Notes under the pieces: model-generated | Told to the model about the DNA's origin: nothing | What the model saw: only the letters and a program-made list of their open reading frames with translations | Database searches by the model: none | Shown here: positions 25,806 to 34,308 of the stretch, one piece after another | Position numbering within the stretch: the stretch's first letter is position 1 | How the letters are laid out: the number at the start of each line of letters is the position of its first letter | Position numbers and translations under genes: made by a program | Origin: Reyranella aquatilis | Lineage (GTDB): Bacteria; Pseudomonadota; Alphaproteobacteria; Reyranellales; Reyranellaceae | DNA length: 64,000 bases | Assembly (NCBI RefSeq): GCF_020880995.1 | Contig: NZ_JAJISD010000003.1 | Coordinates: forward strand, 124,001 to 188,000 | Reading direction: 5' to 3'

Positions 25806-26836
25806 CACGAGGCTCCGGCGATCAACGGACAGCCGAGGTGGTTGCCGCTGCAGGGCATCGAGCGCGCACCATGGCAGACTGGGACATGCGGCTCCGCCAT
25901 GAGGGCGCGCACGCGATCGGCAAGACCCGCGATGAAGGCCGGGTGCGTCCCCACCGTGGGAACGCGGACATAGGCCGGCACGCCGTTCTTCTCGGCGAGA
26001 TGGCGATACTCGATGTCGAGTTCAACCAGCGTCTCGGAATGCTCCGACACGAAGGCCAGCGGATAGAGCACCACCGCCTTGCCGTCGCTGCCGGCGCGCT
26101 GGATCTCGACATCGGTCGAAGGGCCGATCCATTTCAGCGGCCCGACGCGGCTCTGGTAGCAGACCGACCAGTCGAGCCCGCCGATCCGGTCGGCGATCGC
26201 CTTGGCGGTGCGCTCGACCTGGGACTGGTAGGGATCGCCGGCCTTGATGACCTTCTCAGGCAGGCCGTGGGCCGAGAACAGCACGCGCACCGGCCGATCG
26301 CCGGCATCGGCCAGTCCCTGCTTCACCAGGTCGGCAGATGCCTGGACGAACCCGTTCTCGTCCGGATAGCAGCACAGGGTCTGGGTCGGAACGGTGAGCT
26401 TGGCCTTCGCCGCTTCCTCTTTCCACGCCTTGACCGAAGAGGCCGTGGTGGTCGTGGAGAATTGCGGGTAGAGCGGCAGGAGCACGATGCGGTCGGGCGC
26501 GAACCGTTTCACGGAGCGCACCACCGCCTCGGTCATCGGATGCCAGTAGCGCATGCAGACGTAGCCGCGCCATTCGTGCCCCGGTCCCAACGCCTCTTCC
26601 AGGGCCCGCGCCTGCGCCTCGGTTTGTCCGAGGATCGGCGAACTGCCGCCGATCTGCGCGTAGATCGCCTGCGCCTTGGGTGCGCGGCGGCTGGAGATGA
26701 AGCGTGCCAGCGGCAGCCGGAAGAACGACGGCAGCGTGATGATCGCCGGATCGCTGAACAGGTTGCGCAGGAAAGGCTGCACGGCCTCGGGCGAATCGGG
26801 ACCGCCGAGATTGAAGAGGACAATGGCGATTTTCAT
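25805..26836 (-). CDS. hemH: Ferrochelatase
   Basis: Protein of 343 residues that inserts ferrous iron into protoporphyrin IX. It shows VLFNLGGPDSPEAVQPFLRNLF at the N-terminus, LPLYPQFSTTTTAS, the catalytic histidine region FSAHGLPEKVI and the glutamate region AFVSEHSETLVELD. Three cysteines at the C-terminus (in CHGARSMPCSGNHLGC) plus a mid-protein Cys in WSVCYQSRVG could bind a [2Fe-2S] cluster, as known for some bacterial ferrochelatases. Its ribosome-binding site GGGGAGG is buried in a perfect palindrome just downstream of hemE. Confidence 0.96.
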   Translation of the reverse strand: MKIAIVLFNLGGPDSPEAVQPFLRNLFSDPAIITLPSFFRLPLARFISSRRAPKAQAIYAQIGGSSPILGQTEAQARALEEALGPGHEWRGYVCMRYWHPMTEAVVRSVKRFAPDRIVLLPLYPQFSTTTTASSVKAWKEEAAKAKLTVPTQTLCCYPDENGFVQASADLVKQGLADAGDRPVRVLFSAHGLPEKVIKAGDPYQSQVERTAKAIADRIGGLDWSVCYQSRVGPLKWIGPSTDVEIQRAGSDGKAVVLYPLAFVSEHSETLVELDIEYRHLAEKNGVPAYVRVPTVGTHPAFIAGLADRVRALMAEPHVPVCHGARSMPCSGNHLGCPLIAGAS

Positions 26837-26846
26837 GCCGCCACTA

Positions 26847-26868
26847 CCTCCCCATTCGAATGGGGAGG
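26847..26868 (-). promoter_or_regulatory. Palindrome covering the hemH ribosome-binding site
   Basis: A 22-bp perfect palindrome in the 33-bp hemE-hemH gap: 9-bp arms CCTCCCCAT and ATGGGGAGG around TCGA. In the hem transcript the right arm contains the hemH Shine-Dalgarno GGGGAGG, 10 bases before the ATG, so the hairpin would hide it. It could tune hemH translation relative to hemE or protect the 3' end of hemE mRNA. Confidence 0.55.
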
Positions 26869-26869
26869 A

Positions 26870-27910
26870 TCATGACGAAGGCTTCCAGTTGCGGACGATC
26901 TCGACCAGCCGCGCGACATGGTCGGGCGGAGTCTGCGGCACGACCCCATGGCCGAGATTGAACACGTAGGAACCGTGGCCGAGCTTGTCGAGAATGCGCG
27001 TGGCCTCGCGCTCCATCGCCTCGCCGCCGGCGACCAGCATGATCGGGTCGAGATTGCCCTGCACGCAGATGTGCGGCTGGATCTCCTTGGCAGCCCAGTG
27101 CGCGCCGATGCCGGTGTCGAGCGACAGGGCACTGAAGGTCTCGGGCAGGCGATACATCAGCGCCGCCGGACCGACGGCGCGCGGGAAGGCAAGGATCGGC
27201 ACGTGTGGATGACGCACCCGCAGGCCCTTGGCGATCCGAACCATCGGATCGAGCGACCAGTGGAAGAGCTGTTCCTCCGGAAGCACGCCCGCCCAGGAAT
27301 CGAAAAGCTGGACGGCATCGGCGCCCGCGTCGACCTGATGCCCGAGATGATCGACGACCGCGTCGATGAGCAGATCGATCAGCAGCTTGAAGGACTCGGG
27401 ATGGGCATAGGCCCACTTCTTCACCTTGCCGAATTCCTTGCTGCCGCCGCCTTCGATCATGTAGCAGGCGAGCGTGAACGGTGCGCCGGCGAACCCGAGC
27501 AGCGCGGTTTCCCTGGGCAGCTCCGCGCGGGTCCGGCGGATCGCCTCGTAGACCGGCGCCAAGTGCTCCTGCAGCCGCGCCCGGGACAGGCGTCCGAACT
27601 GCGAGGGGTCGGTCAGTGCCTCGAGCTTCGGCCCCTCGCCCTCCGCGAACCAGACCTTCTGGCCGAGCGCGTCCGGCACCACGAGGATGTCCGAGAAGAT
27701 GATCGCCGCGTCGAGCCCGAACCGGCGGATGGGCTGCAGCGTCACCTCGACGGCCTTGTCGGGCGTGTAGCAGAATTCCAGGAACGAGCGCGTGGTCGAG
27801 CGCACGGCACGATACTCGGGCAGGTACCGACCCGCCTGTCGCATCAGCCAGATCGGTGGCGTCGGATGCCTCTTTCCGGCCAGCGTCTCCAGGAATTTTC
27901 CGCCGCTCAA
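26870..27910 (-). CDS. hemE: Uroporphyrinogen decarboxylase
   Basis: Protein of 346 residues that decarboxylates uroporphyrinogen III to coproporphyrinogen III. It carries the family signature PPIWLMRQAGRYLPEYR near residue 20, the aspartate-containing AAIIFSDILVVPDALG, and GFAGAPFTLACYMIEG. The start is TTG at 27910 with GAGGGA about 7 bases upstream; a nearby ATG is out of frame. It is the first gene of hemE-hemH-hemJ and faces ppsR across the candidate origin, the arrangement seen next to the Caulobacter origin. Confidence 0.97.
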   Translation of the reverse strand: MSGGKFLETLAGKRHPTPPIWLMRQAGRYLPEYRAVRSTTRSFLEFCYTPDKAVEVTLQPIRRFGLDAAIIFSDILVVPDALGQKVWFAEGEGPKLEALTDPSQFGRLSRARLQEHLAPVYEAIRRTRAELPRETALLGFAGAPFTLACYMIEGGGSKEFGKVKKWAYAHPESFKLLIDLLIDAVVDHLGHQVDAGADAVQLFDSWAGVLPEEQLFHWSLDPMVRIAKGLRVRHPHVPILAFPRAVGPAALMYRLPETFSALSLDTGIGAHWAAKEIQPHICVQGNLDPIMLVAGGEAMEREATRILDKLGHGSYVFNLGHGVVPQTPPDHVARLVEIVRNWKPSS

Positions 27911-28232
27911 GTCTCGTCCCTCATGCTTCCTTCTACTCTATTCATAATAGGTTGTAGCAGTAGTAGAGCCTGTGGCACGTGGGGATGCGCCCTATTGGTC
28001 ATCGGTCCCCAGGCGGCTGTGGATCGGACGGTCCCGATTCCACGCGATTCCAAACCCTGATTCCCGACTCCCAGATCATTCGTCCCGAAGTGTACGCAGG
28101 GGACGATAGATCGGACGGCATGGGCGAGTCGTGGCCGGAATCGTGCCGGTTCGAGCAAAAGCCCCGATTGTCCCCGCAATGCTCACGGCAATCCCGCGTT
28201 TCTCCCGGCGTCGCCGTGGGGTAAAACGGGCC
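27911..28232. other. hemE-ppsR intergenic region, candidate chromosomal origin (oriC)
   Basis: No convincing gene is seen in these 322 bp. The hemE-flanking end is relatively AT-rich (about 27928-27966). Six GANTC sites, the CcrM methylation target, lie at 28036, 28046, 28059, 28066, 28126 and 28138, far above expectation for this base composition. TGTGGATCG at 28018 (reverse CGATCCACA) is one base from the Caulobacter G-type DnaA box TGATCCACA. In Caulobacter and relatives the origin lies between hemE and the ppsR-family gene. No cluster of consensus TTATCCACA boxes is visible, which lowers confidence. Confidence 0.5.
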
Positions 28233-29066
28233 GTGGCCAACCGGAATTTTCACGTCCATCTCGTGTCCGATTCGACCGGCGAGACCGTGTCGAGCGTCGC
28301 ACGCGCCTGTCTCGTCCAGTACGAGGGCATCTTCGTGCAGGAACATGTCTGGTCGCTGGTGCGGTCGCCGGCGCAGATGGAGAAGGTCATGCAGGCGGTC
28401 GAGCGCGACCGCGGCCCCGTCCTATACACGCTGGTCGACCCGGAATTGCGCGACGTGGTGCGCGATCATTGCCGGCGCCTCCAGCTTCCCTGTGTCGGGG
28501 TGCTCGACCAGGCGATGAGCGTGCTGGCGGTGCATTTCCACTCCAAGAGCGAGCAGTGGCCGGGCCGCCAGCATCAGCTGGACGAGGGCTACTTCGACCG
28601 GATCGACGCCATGCACTACACGCTGGCGCACGATGACGGCCAGTCCACCCACGATCTCGACGATGCCGACGTCATTCTGGTCGGGCCGTCGCGAACCTCC
28701 AAGACCCCGACCTGCGTCTATCTCGCCAATCGCGGGGTGCGGGCGGCCAACGTGCCGCTGGTGCCGCAGGTGCCGCCGCCGGTCGAGCTGGAGGAGGCCA
28801 AGCGGCCGCTGGTGGTCGGCTTGATCACCGATCCCGAGCGGCTGGTGCAGATCCGGGTCAACCGGCTGAGGCTGATGCAGCAGGACACCGAGACGGACTA
28901 CACCGACATGGACACGGTCCAGAGCGAGATCCAGGAGGCCCGCCGTCTGTACGCCCGCCGCAAGTGGGCGACCATCGACGTCACGCGCCGCTCGATCGAG
29001 GAGACCGCGGCTGCGATCCTGCAGATGCTGGCCACACGCCGGGAGCAGCGCCTGCAATCCACCTGA
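28233..29066 (+). CDS. ppsR: Pyruvate, phosphate dikinase/PEP synthase regulatory protein (PpsR/DUF299)
   Basis: Protein of about 277 residues, the usual family length. It is a bifunctional ADP-dependent kinase and phosphate-dependent pyrophosphorylase that inactivates and reactivates PPDK or PEP synthase. The N-terminal FHVHLVSDSTGETVSSVARA and P-loop GPSRTSKTPTCVYLANRG are diagnostic. The GTG at 28233 puts the start just before the conserved block; an ATG at 28179 would add 18 residues and cannot be excluded. It is divergent from hemE as in many alphaproteobacterial origin regions, but maf-aroE-coaE, which often follow it, are absent. Confidence 0.93.
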   Translation: MANRNFHVHLVSDSTGETVSSVARACLVQYEGIFVQEHVWSLVRSPAQMEKVMQAVERDRGPVLYTLVDPELRDVVRDHCRRLQLPCVGVLDQAMSVLAVHFHSKSEQWPGRQHQLDEGYFDRIDAMHYTLAHDDGQSTHDLDDADVILVGPSRTSKTPTCVYLANRGVRAANVPLVPQVPPPVELEEAKRPLVVGLITDPERLVQIRVNRLRLMQQDTETDYTDMDTVQSEIQEARRLYARRKWATIDVTRRSIEETAAAILQMLATRREQRLQST

Positions 29067-29084
29067 ACGAAGCGGGAGGTCACC

Positions 29085-29492
29085 ATGAAGGCAGTCCTCG
29101 TTGCGTTGAGTTTGGTCTTGTCGGGAACGGTGGCGCTTGCCGCCAACGGGATCGACGTCAGTCGCGGCAACGATTCCAACGTCTACGGCAACTGCGTGCC
29201 CAGCCTGATCGTGGAGAACCGGTCGGGCGAGACGATCGACTATCTCCAGGTCGACGTGGTCCTGGCTTTGCGCGATGGCCGTCAGCGCACGGTCGAGCTC
29301 AAATCCGGATACCGGGAGGGGGTTCCCGCTCCCATTGCCCCCGGGGCCCGGACCATGCTTCGCCAGCATCTCGACACCTCCCGTGCGTTGGGCGTGCCCT
29401 GTGGCGAGGTGGCCGAGCGGCGGGTTTCACGGACGATCTGTGAAACGGCGCGTGGCACGGGGTGTGCATCTTCGGTTAGTGTGCAACCCTGA
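29085..29492 (+). CDS. Small exported protein of unknown function
   Basis: Protein of 135 residues with a clear signal peptide (MKAVLVALSLVLSGTVALA, cut before ANG). The mature part has four cysteines and predicted beta strands (PSLIVENRSGETIDYLQVDVVLALRDG), suggesting a small disulfide-bonded periplasmic beta domain. The family is not recognised. A GGGAGG site precedes the ATG and the gene begins 18 bp after ppsR, so co-transcription is possible. A GTTTCAC-N9-GTGAAAC inverted repeat lies inside it at 29424-29446. Confidence 0.7.
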   Translation: MKAVLVALSLVLSGTVALAANGIDVSRGNDSNVYGNCVPSLIVENRSGETIDYLQVDVVLALRDGRQRTVELKSGYREGVPAPIAPGARTMLRQHLDTSRALGVPCGEVAERRVSRTICETARGTGCASSVSVQP

Positions 29493-29514
29493 GCATTCGA
29501 GCCGAGGCATCTCC

Positions 29515-30483
29515 ATGAATTTTCGTCGTAGGACCGTGCTGGGCGCCGTGGGTGCCTCGTTTCTCGCCGCGCCGGCCCTTGCTCAGGACTATCCGAACAA
29601 GCCGCTGAAGATGATCGTGCCCTACCCGCCGGGCGGTGGCACGGACGGGCTCGGCCGCATCACCGCGCAGTTCCTCTCGGAGAAGCTCGGCCAGCAGATC
29701 GTCATCCAGAATGTCGGCGGCGCCTCCGGCACCATCGGTTCCGAGATGGTCCGGCGCGCCGATCCGGACGGCTACACCATCCTGTTCAACGCCAGCCTGT
29801 TCGTACTGGGCAAGACGGTGGTCCCGTCCTGCCCCTACGATCCGCAGACGGACTTCCGCGCCATCGCCCAGGCGGGCGAGGCGCCGCTGGTCTTGCTGGC
29901 GAACAACAATGTGCCGGGCGACGACTATGCAAGCACCATGGCGGCCGTGGCCAAGGACCCGAAGAAGTTCTTTGTCGCCATTTCTTCCGGCGGTTCGGCC
30001 GGACACATCGCGATGCTCGCATGGCTGAAGCGGATCGGGCTTCCGCTCGACCAGATCCTCTACAAGGGCACCGCGCCGGCCAATACCGACTTGATGGCCG
30101 GCAGCGTCCAGTTCTTCATGGACCCCTGGACGGCACTGCTGCCGCTCGCGACGTCGGGACGGGCCAAGGGTCTGTTCGTGACCTCGAAGGAGCGCACGCC
30201 CCTTGCTCCGAATATCCCGACCAGCGCCGAAGTCGGCCTGAAGGATTTCAACCTCAGCTCCTGGTACGGCGTCTGGGCGCCCAAGGACACGCCCGAGCCG
30301 ATCGTCGCCCGGCTCGCCGCCGGCATGGCGGCGGTTTCAAGCGACAAGGCCTTCATCGAAAAGACCACGTCGCTCGGCATCGTCCCGACCGCCCGCGGCC
30401 CGAAGGACTTCGCCGCCTTCATCAAGCAGGAGGTCGAAACCAACACCGCGCTCCTGAAGGAAGCGAACTTCAAGCCGGAGTGA
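29515..30483 (+). CDS. Tripartite tricarboxylate transporter substrate-binding protein (TctC/Bug family)
   Basis: Protein of 322 residues with a twin-arginine-like signal peptide (NFRRRTVLGAVGASFLAAPALA) and the Bug fold: YPNKPLKMIVPYPPGGGTDGLGR at the N-terminus, the ligand-anchoring IQNVGGASGTIGSEMVRRADPDGYT, and GSAGHIAMLAWL. It should bind a carboxylate in the periplasm. No TctA/TctB membrane genes lie beside it, so it is an orphan, as is frequent in these bacteria. It is convergent with glnD across a long imperfect hairpin. Confidence 0.88.
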   Translation: MNFRRRTVLGAVGASFLAAPALAQDYPNKPLKMIVPYPPGGGTDGLGRITAQFLSEKLGQQIVIQNVGGASGTIGSEMVRRADPDGYTILFNASLFVLGKTVVPSCPYDPQTDFRAIAQAGEAPLVLLANNNVPGDDYASTMAAVAKDPKKFFVAISSGGSAGHIAMLAWLKRIGLPLDQILYKGTAPANTDLMAGSVQFFMDPWTALLPLATSGRAKGLFVTSKERTPLAPNIPTSAEVGLKDFNLSSWYGVWAPKDTPEPIVARLAAGMAAVSSDKAFIEKTTSLGIVPTARGPKDFAAFIKQEVETNTALLKEANFKPE

Positions 30484-30495
30484 CGGCTGTTGGGG

Positions 30496-30558
30496 GCGTG
30501 CCACTCTGGGACGCGTCTAGTTTTTCCGAGACGATGATCGCGCCCCGGAGTGGCGCGC
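30496..30558. terminator. Bidirectional terminator-like long stem between tctC-like gene and glnD
   Basis: Two 20-base arms, at 30496-30515 and 30539-30558, are inverted copies with 17 of 20 positions paired, separated by 23 bases containing TTTTT. The location between convergent stops suits a bidirectional terminator. Part of it (GTGGCGCGC) recurs in the hairpin behind ku at 41791. Confidence 0.5.
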
Positions 30559-30566
30559 GCACATCT

Positions 30567-33359
30567 CTATTCGGCCGCCTTCGCCACCGGATCGAAGCGG
30601 GTGTCGAAGTCGCGGATGGCGGCTTCGACGGTGGTCGAGATCTGCTTCAGCTTGTCGGCATTCACGACCTTCAGGCCGAACAGGTCCTTGACGTAGAACA
30701 CGTCGACGGCACGTTCGCCGTAGGTCGTGACATGGGCAGTGGCGATCTGCAGGTTGAGACGCGTCAGGGCGCGCGTGACGACGTGCAGGAAGCCCGGCCG
30801 GTCGCGGCCGTTGACCTCGATCACGGTGAAGGTGTCCGACGCGTTGTTGTCGATCAGCACGCGCGGCTCGACGGTGAAGACGCGGTCGCGCTTGGGCCAG
30901 GAGCCGCGCTGGCTATCGAGTTCCTTCTGGATGTCGAGCCGGTTGGACAGGGCCAACTCGACGCGGGCGGCGAGTCGCGCCAGCCGTTGCGGCCCGTCGA
31001 ACGGCTTGCCCTCCAGGTCCTGGATCCAGAAGGTGTCGAGCGCCATGCCGTTGGCTAGGGTGAAGATCTTGGCATCGACGATGTTGGCGCCGCTGATCGC
31101 CATGGCGCCGGCGAGACGCGCGAACAGGCCGTGCGTGTCGAGCGTGTAGATCGTGACCTCGGTGACCGAACGCGCATCGTCGATGCGATGCTCGATGGCG
31201 AGAGGCTGTTTCGCACGCTCGGCCCCGCGCACCAGTTCGGCCTGGCGGACCAGCGTGTCGATCGGGAAGGACAGCCAGTAAGAGGCGTAGCCGCGAGCGA
31301 AATGCTCCTCTTTGTCGGTTTCGCTCCAGCCGGGCAGCTGTTTGGAAATCTCGCCCTGGATATGCTTGATGCGCTCGGCACGGCCGCCGGTCAGCGTGCC
31401 GCCAGACAGGACCTGCTCCGTGGCACCGTAGAGCTGGCGCAGTAGCGCCGCCTTCCAGTTGTTCCAGACGTTCGGTCCGACCGCGCGGATGTCGCACACC
31501 GTCAGGACCAGCAGCAGCCGCAGGCGCTCGGGCGACTGGATCAGGGCCGCGAAGGTCTCGATGGTCTTGGGATCCATAAGGTCGCGCTGAAAGGCGGTGC
31601 CCGACATGGCGAGATGGTAGCGGACCAGCCACGCCACGGTTTCGGTCTCGGCGGCCGTCAGGCCGAGGCGTGGGCCGAGCTGCATCGCCACATCGGCGCC
31701 CAGCACCGAATGGTCGCCGCCGCGCCCCTTGGCGATGTCGTGCAGCAGCACCGCGAGATAGAGGACGGGGCGCGACAGGATCTTGTGCACCACGTCGGCC
31801 GACAGCGGATGGTCTTCCTTCAGAACACCCGACTCGATCTTCGAGAGGATGCCGATGGCGCGGATCGTGTGCTCGTCGACCGTATACGTGTGATACATGT
31901 CGTGCTGCGTCTGCGCGACGACGCGGCCGAAATCGGGCACGAAGCGGCCGAACACGCCGGCCTCGTTGAGCCGCCGCAGCGTCGTCTCCGGATCGTGGCG
32001 CGACGTCAGCATTTCCATGAAGAGGCGGTTGGCCTCGGGATCGTTCCTCAGCCGGTCGACGAGGCGGATGTTCTGCGTGATCAGGCGCAGGGTCGCGGGA
32101 TGGATGTCGAGATCGTTTTCCTGCGCGACGTGGAACAGGCGCAGGATCGCGACCGGATCCCGGTTGAAGGTATCCGGCGCTGCCACCGCGAGGCGCTCGC
32201 CATCGAGCCGGAACCCTTCGAGCTCGCGTGGCCGCAACGTCTGCCAAAGCGCAGCGAGCTTGGGCTTGCGACGCCGGCTGTCCTCGAGCGCGGCGACGAA
32301 GATGCGTGTCAGATCGCCGACCGTCTTGGCATGCAGGTAGTAGTGCTTGGTGAAGCGTTCGACTCCGCGGCTGCCCGGCCGGTCCTGGTAGCCAAGGCGC
32401 GCGGCGATCTCGCGCTGCAGGTCGAACGACAGGCGATCGTCGGCCCGGTTCGTCAGATAGTGGATGTGGCAGCGGACGGTCGAAAAGAAGCGCTCGGCCC
32501 GCTCGAAGTGGCGTGCCTCTTCCCGCGTCAGCACGCCCTTGGCGACGAGTTCGCCGGGCTCGCTGACGCGATAGAGATACTTGGCGATCCAGAACAGCAG
32601 GTGCAGGTCGCGCAGCCCCCCCTTGCCTTCCTTCACGTTGGGTTCGACGACGTAGCGCGAATCTCCCATGCGGTGATGTCGCTGGTCGCGCTCGGCGAGC
32701 TTGGCATCGACGAAGTCGCGACCGTCGCCGATGTAGAATTTCTGTGCGAAGCCGCGCTGCAGTTCGTCGAACAGCGCGCGATCGCCCCAGAGATAGCGCG
32801 CTTCCAGCAGCGCCGTGCGGATCGTCTGGTCGCGTTCGGCGTAGCGCAGACTCTCCTCGACCGTTCGCGTCGCGTGGCCGACCTTCAAGCCGAGGTCCCA
32901 CAGCAGGTAGAGCATGAACTCGACGATCTGCTCGCCGCGCGGCGTTTGCTTGTAGGGGCGCAGGAACAGGAGATCGATGTCGGACAGCGGCGCCAATTCG
33001 CCCCGGCCGTAACCGCCCGTCGCCACCAGCCCCAGCCGCTCGGCGGCGCTGGGATTGGCGGCGGGATAGGCGTGTTGGTCGGCGAAATCGAACAGGACCC
33101 GGATGATCTGATCCATCAGATAGGAGGTGGCCGCCAGTACTGCCGGCCCGTCGTTCTTCAACGGGCCCGGCTCCTCGAAGCGGCGGCGGATCTCCGCCCG
33201 GCCGGCGGTCAGGGCATCCCGCAGCAGGGCGAGCACCGGCGCACGCGGCGGCTCGCCACCAGGGGGCATGTCCTCGGCCAGACGGGCAAGGCTCTCCTCG
33301 AGCTTGCGGCGCCGGACGATGACACGGCGGTCGGGGATGTTGTCATAGGGCTGGGCCAT
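30567..33359 (-). CDS. glnD: [Protein-PII] uridylyltransferase/uridylyl-removing enzyme
   Basis: Protein of 930 residues, the nitrogen sensor that uridylylates PII proteins in nitrogen limitation and removes UMP when glutamine is high. Domains in order: nucleotidyltransferase with GGYGRGELAPLSDIDLLFL (about 115-133, metal Asp127 and Asp129), the GlnD linker with VKEGKGGLRDLHLLFW, an HD domain with AVLLHDIAKGRGGDHS (about 540), and two C-terminal ACT domains (about 735-800 and 850-920) that sense glutamine. It is complete and monocistronic here. Confidence 0.97.
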   Translation of the reverse strand: MAQPYDNIPDRRVIVRRRKLEESLARLAEDMPPGGEPPRAPVLALLRDALTAGRAEIRRRFEEPGPLKNDGPAVLAATSYLMDQIIRVLFDFADQHAYPAANPSAAERLGLVATGGYGRGELAPLSDIDLLFLRPYKQTPRGEQIVEFMLYLLWDLGLKVGHATRTVEESLRYAERDQTIRTALLEARYLWGDRALFDELQRGFAQKFYIGDGRDFVDAKLAERDQRHHRMGDSRYVVEPNVKEGKGGLRDLHLLFWIAKYLYRVSEPGELVAKGVLTREEARHFERAERFFSTVRCHIHYLTNRADDRLSFDLQREIAARLGYQDRPGSRGVERFTKHYYLHAKTVGDLTRIFVAALEDSRRRKPKLAALWQTLRPRELEGFRLDGERLAVAAPDTFNRDPVAILRLFHVAQENDLDIHPATLRLITQNIRLVDRLRNDPEANRLFMEMLTSRHDPETTLRRLNEAGVFGRFVPDFGRVVAQTQHDMYHTYTVDEHTIRAIGILSKIESGVLKEDHPLSADVVHKILSRPVLYLAVLLHDIAKGRGGDHSVLGADVAMQLGPRLGLTAAETETVAWLVRYHLAMSGTAFQRDLMDPKTIETFAALIQSPERLRLLLVLTVCDIRAVGPNVWNNWKAALLRQLYGATEQVLSGGTLTGGRAERIKHIQGEISKQLPGWSETDKEEHFARGYASYWLSFPIDTLVRQAELVRGAERAKQPLAIEHRIDDARSVTEVTIYTLDTHGLFARLAGAMAISGANIVDAKIFTLANGMALDTFWIQDLEGKPFDGPQRLARLAARVELALSNRLDIQKELDSQRGSWPKRDRVFTVEPRVLIDNNASDTFTVIEVNGRDRPGFLHVVTRALTRLNLQIATAHVTTYGERAVDVFYVKDLFGLKVVNADKLKQISTTVEAAIRDFDTRFDPVAKAAE

Positions 33360-33402
33360 GGCCGGCGGATACTACAGGGCGCCGCTGCCCTAAAGTAGGG
33401 CC

Positions 33403-34308
33403 ATGCGCTCGCTTCCGACCCGGCCTCCGATCCTCGCGGTTTTCACGAAGAACCGCGTAAATCCTGCCTATGACGCCGCGCGGCTGGCCGTGGACAGGGT
33501 CGCGGCGCAGGCCGGCGCTCTCACGGCGCACTACGTGCCCGCGACGCCCGACCATGTCGGCGAGCAAAAGGCGCTGGTGGCGGAGGCGCTGGCCGGGCGA
33601 CCGGATGCGGTCCTTTTCAACCCGACCGACGATGTCGCCATGGTGGAGGATGTCGCGCGAATCACCGCGGCCGGAATCCCGGTCGGCGTGTTTATCAACC
33701 GCATGGCTGTGCCCGTCGTGACCTTCGTGGGCTCCGACGACATCCGGGTGGGCGAGACTATCGCCCGCGCCCTGTTCCGGGGGCTGGGAGGCACCGGCAA
33801 GATCGTGGCGCTGGACGGCACGCCGGGCGCCCGTACCGCACGGGACCGGACCGAGGGTCTGAAGCGGGCGCTGGCAGACCATCCCGGCATCGAGCTGGTG
33901 GGATCTCGGGTCGGCTACCTGCAGGAGGCGCCCGCGCGGACCGCGATGGCCGGGTTGCTGCGGGCCCATCCGCGGATCGACGGTGTCTGGACGGCCAACG
34001 ACGTCATGGCCTTCGGGGCGCTCAAGGCCCTGGAGGAAGCCGGGCGGACCGCAACTGTCGTCGGCATCAACGGGCTGCCGGCAGCGATCGATCACATCGA
34101 ACGCGGGACCATGCTGGCCAGCGTCGACTTCAGCGCCTTCAACATCGCGTCCATCGCCGCCCAGGCCGTCCTTCGTCATCTTGCCGGCCAGCCCGTACCG
34201 GGCGAGATCATGGTGCCGGCGGAGTTGATCGAGCGGTCGAATTGTCACCGCTGGAAAGTGCCCTTCGAGCGGCGCCCCATCCCGAATTGGACCGATTTCG
34301 TGCGATAA
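33403..34308 (+). CDS. Sugar-binding-type (RbsB/LacI-like) substrate-binding protein without signal peptide
   Basis: Protein of 301 residues with the periplasmic-binding-protein-like I fold. It opens PPILAVFTKNRVNPAYDAARLAVDRVAAQ, then DAVLFNPTDDVAMVEDVARITAAGIPVG, FVGSDDIRVGETIARAL and GVWTANDVMAFGALKALEEAG. Such proteins normally have a signal peptide and sit beside an ABC permease and ATPase; neither is visible here. It may be a cytosolic sensor or a degenerate binding protein. Its ATG is close to a TAAAGT hexamer with no Shine-Dalgarno sequence, and its TAA overlaps the next start (TAATG). Confidence 0.75.
   Translation: MRSLPTRPPILAVFTKNRVNPAYDAARLAVDRVAAQAGALTAHYVPATPDHVGEQKALVAEALAGRPDAVLFNPTDDVAMVEDVARITAAGIPVGVFINRMAVPVVTFVGSDDIRVGETIARALFRGLGGTGKIVALDGTPGARTARDRTEGLKRALADHPGIELVGSRVGYLQEAPARTAMAGLLRAHPRIDGVWTANDVMAFGALKALEEAGRTATVVGINGLPAAIDHIERGTMLASVDFSAFNIASIAAQAVLRHLAGQPVPGEIMVPAELIERSNCHRWKVPFERRPIPNWTDFVR

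Noticed and set aside
29424-29446. GTTTCAC and GTGAAAC half-sites resembling a parS
   Set aside because: The halves are separated by nine bases, whereas ParB needs the contiguous 16-bp palindrome; it lies inside a coding region and is probably chance.
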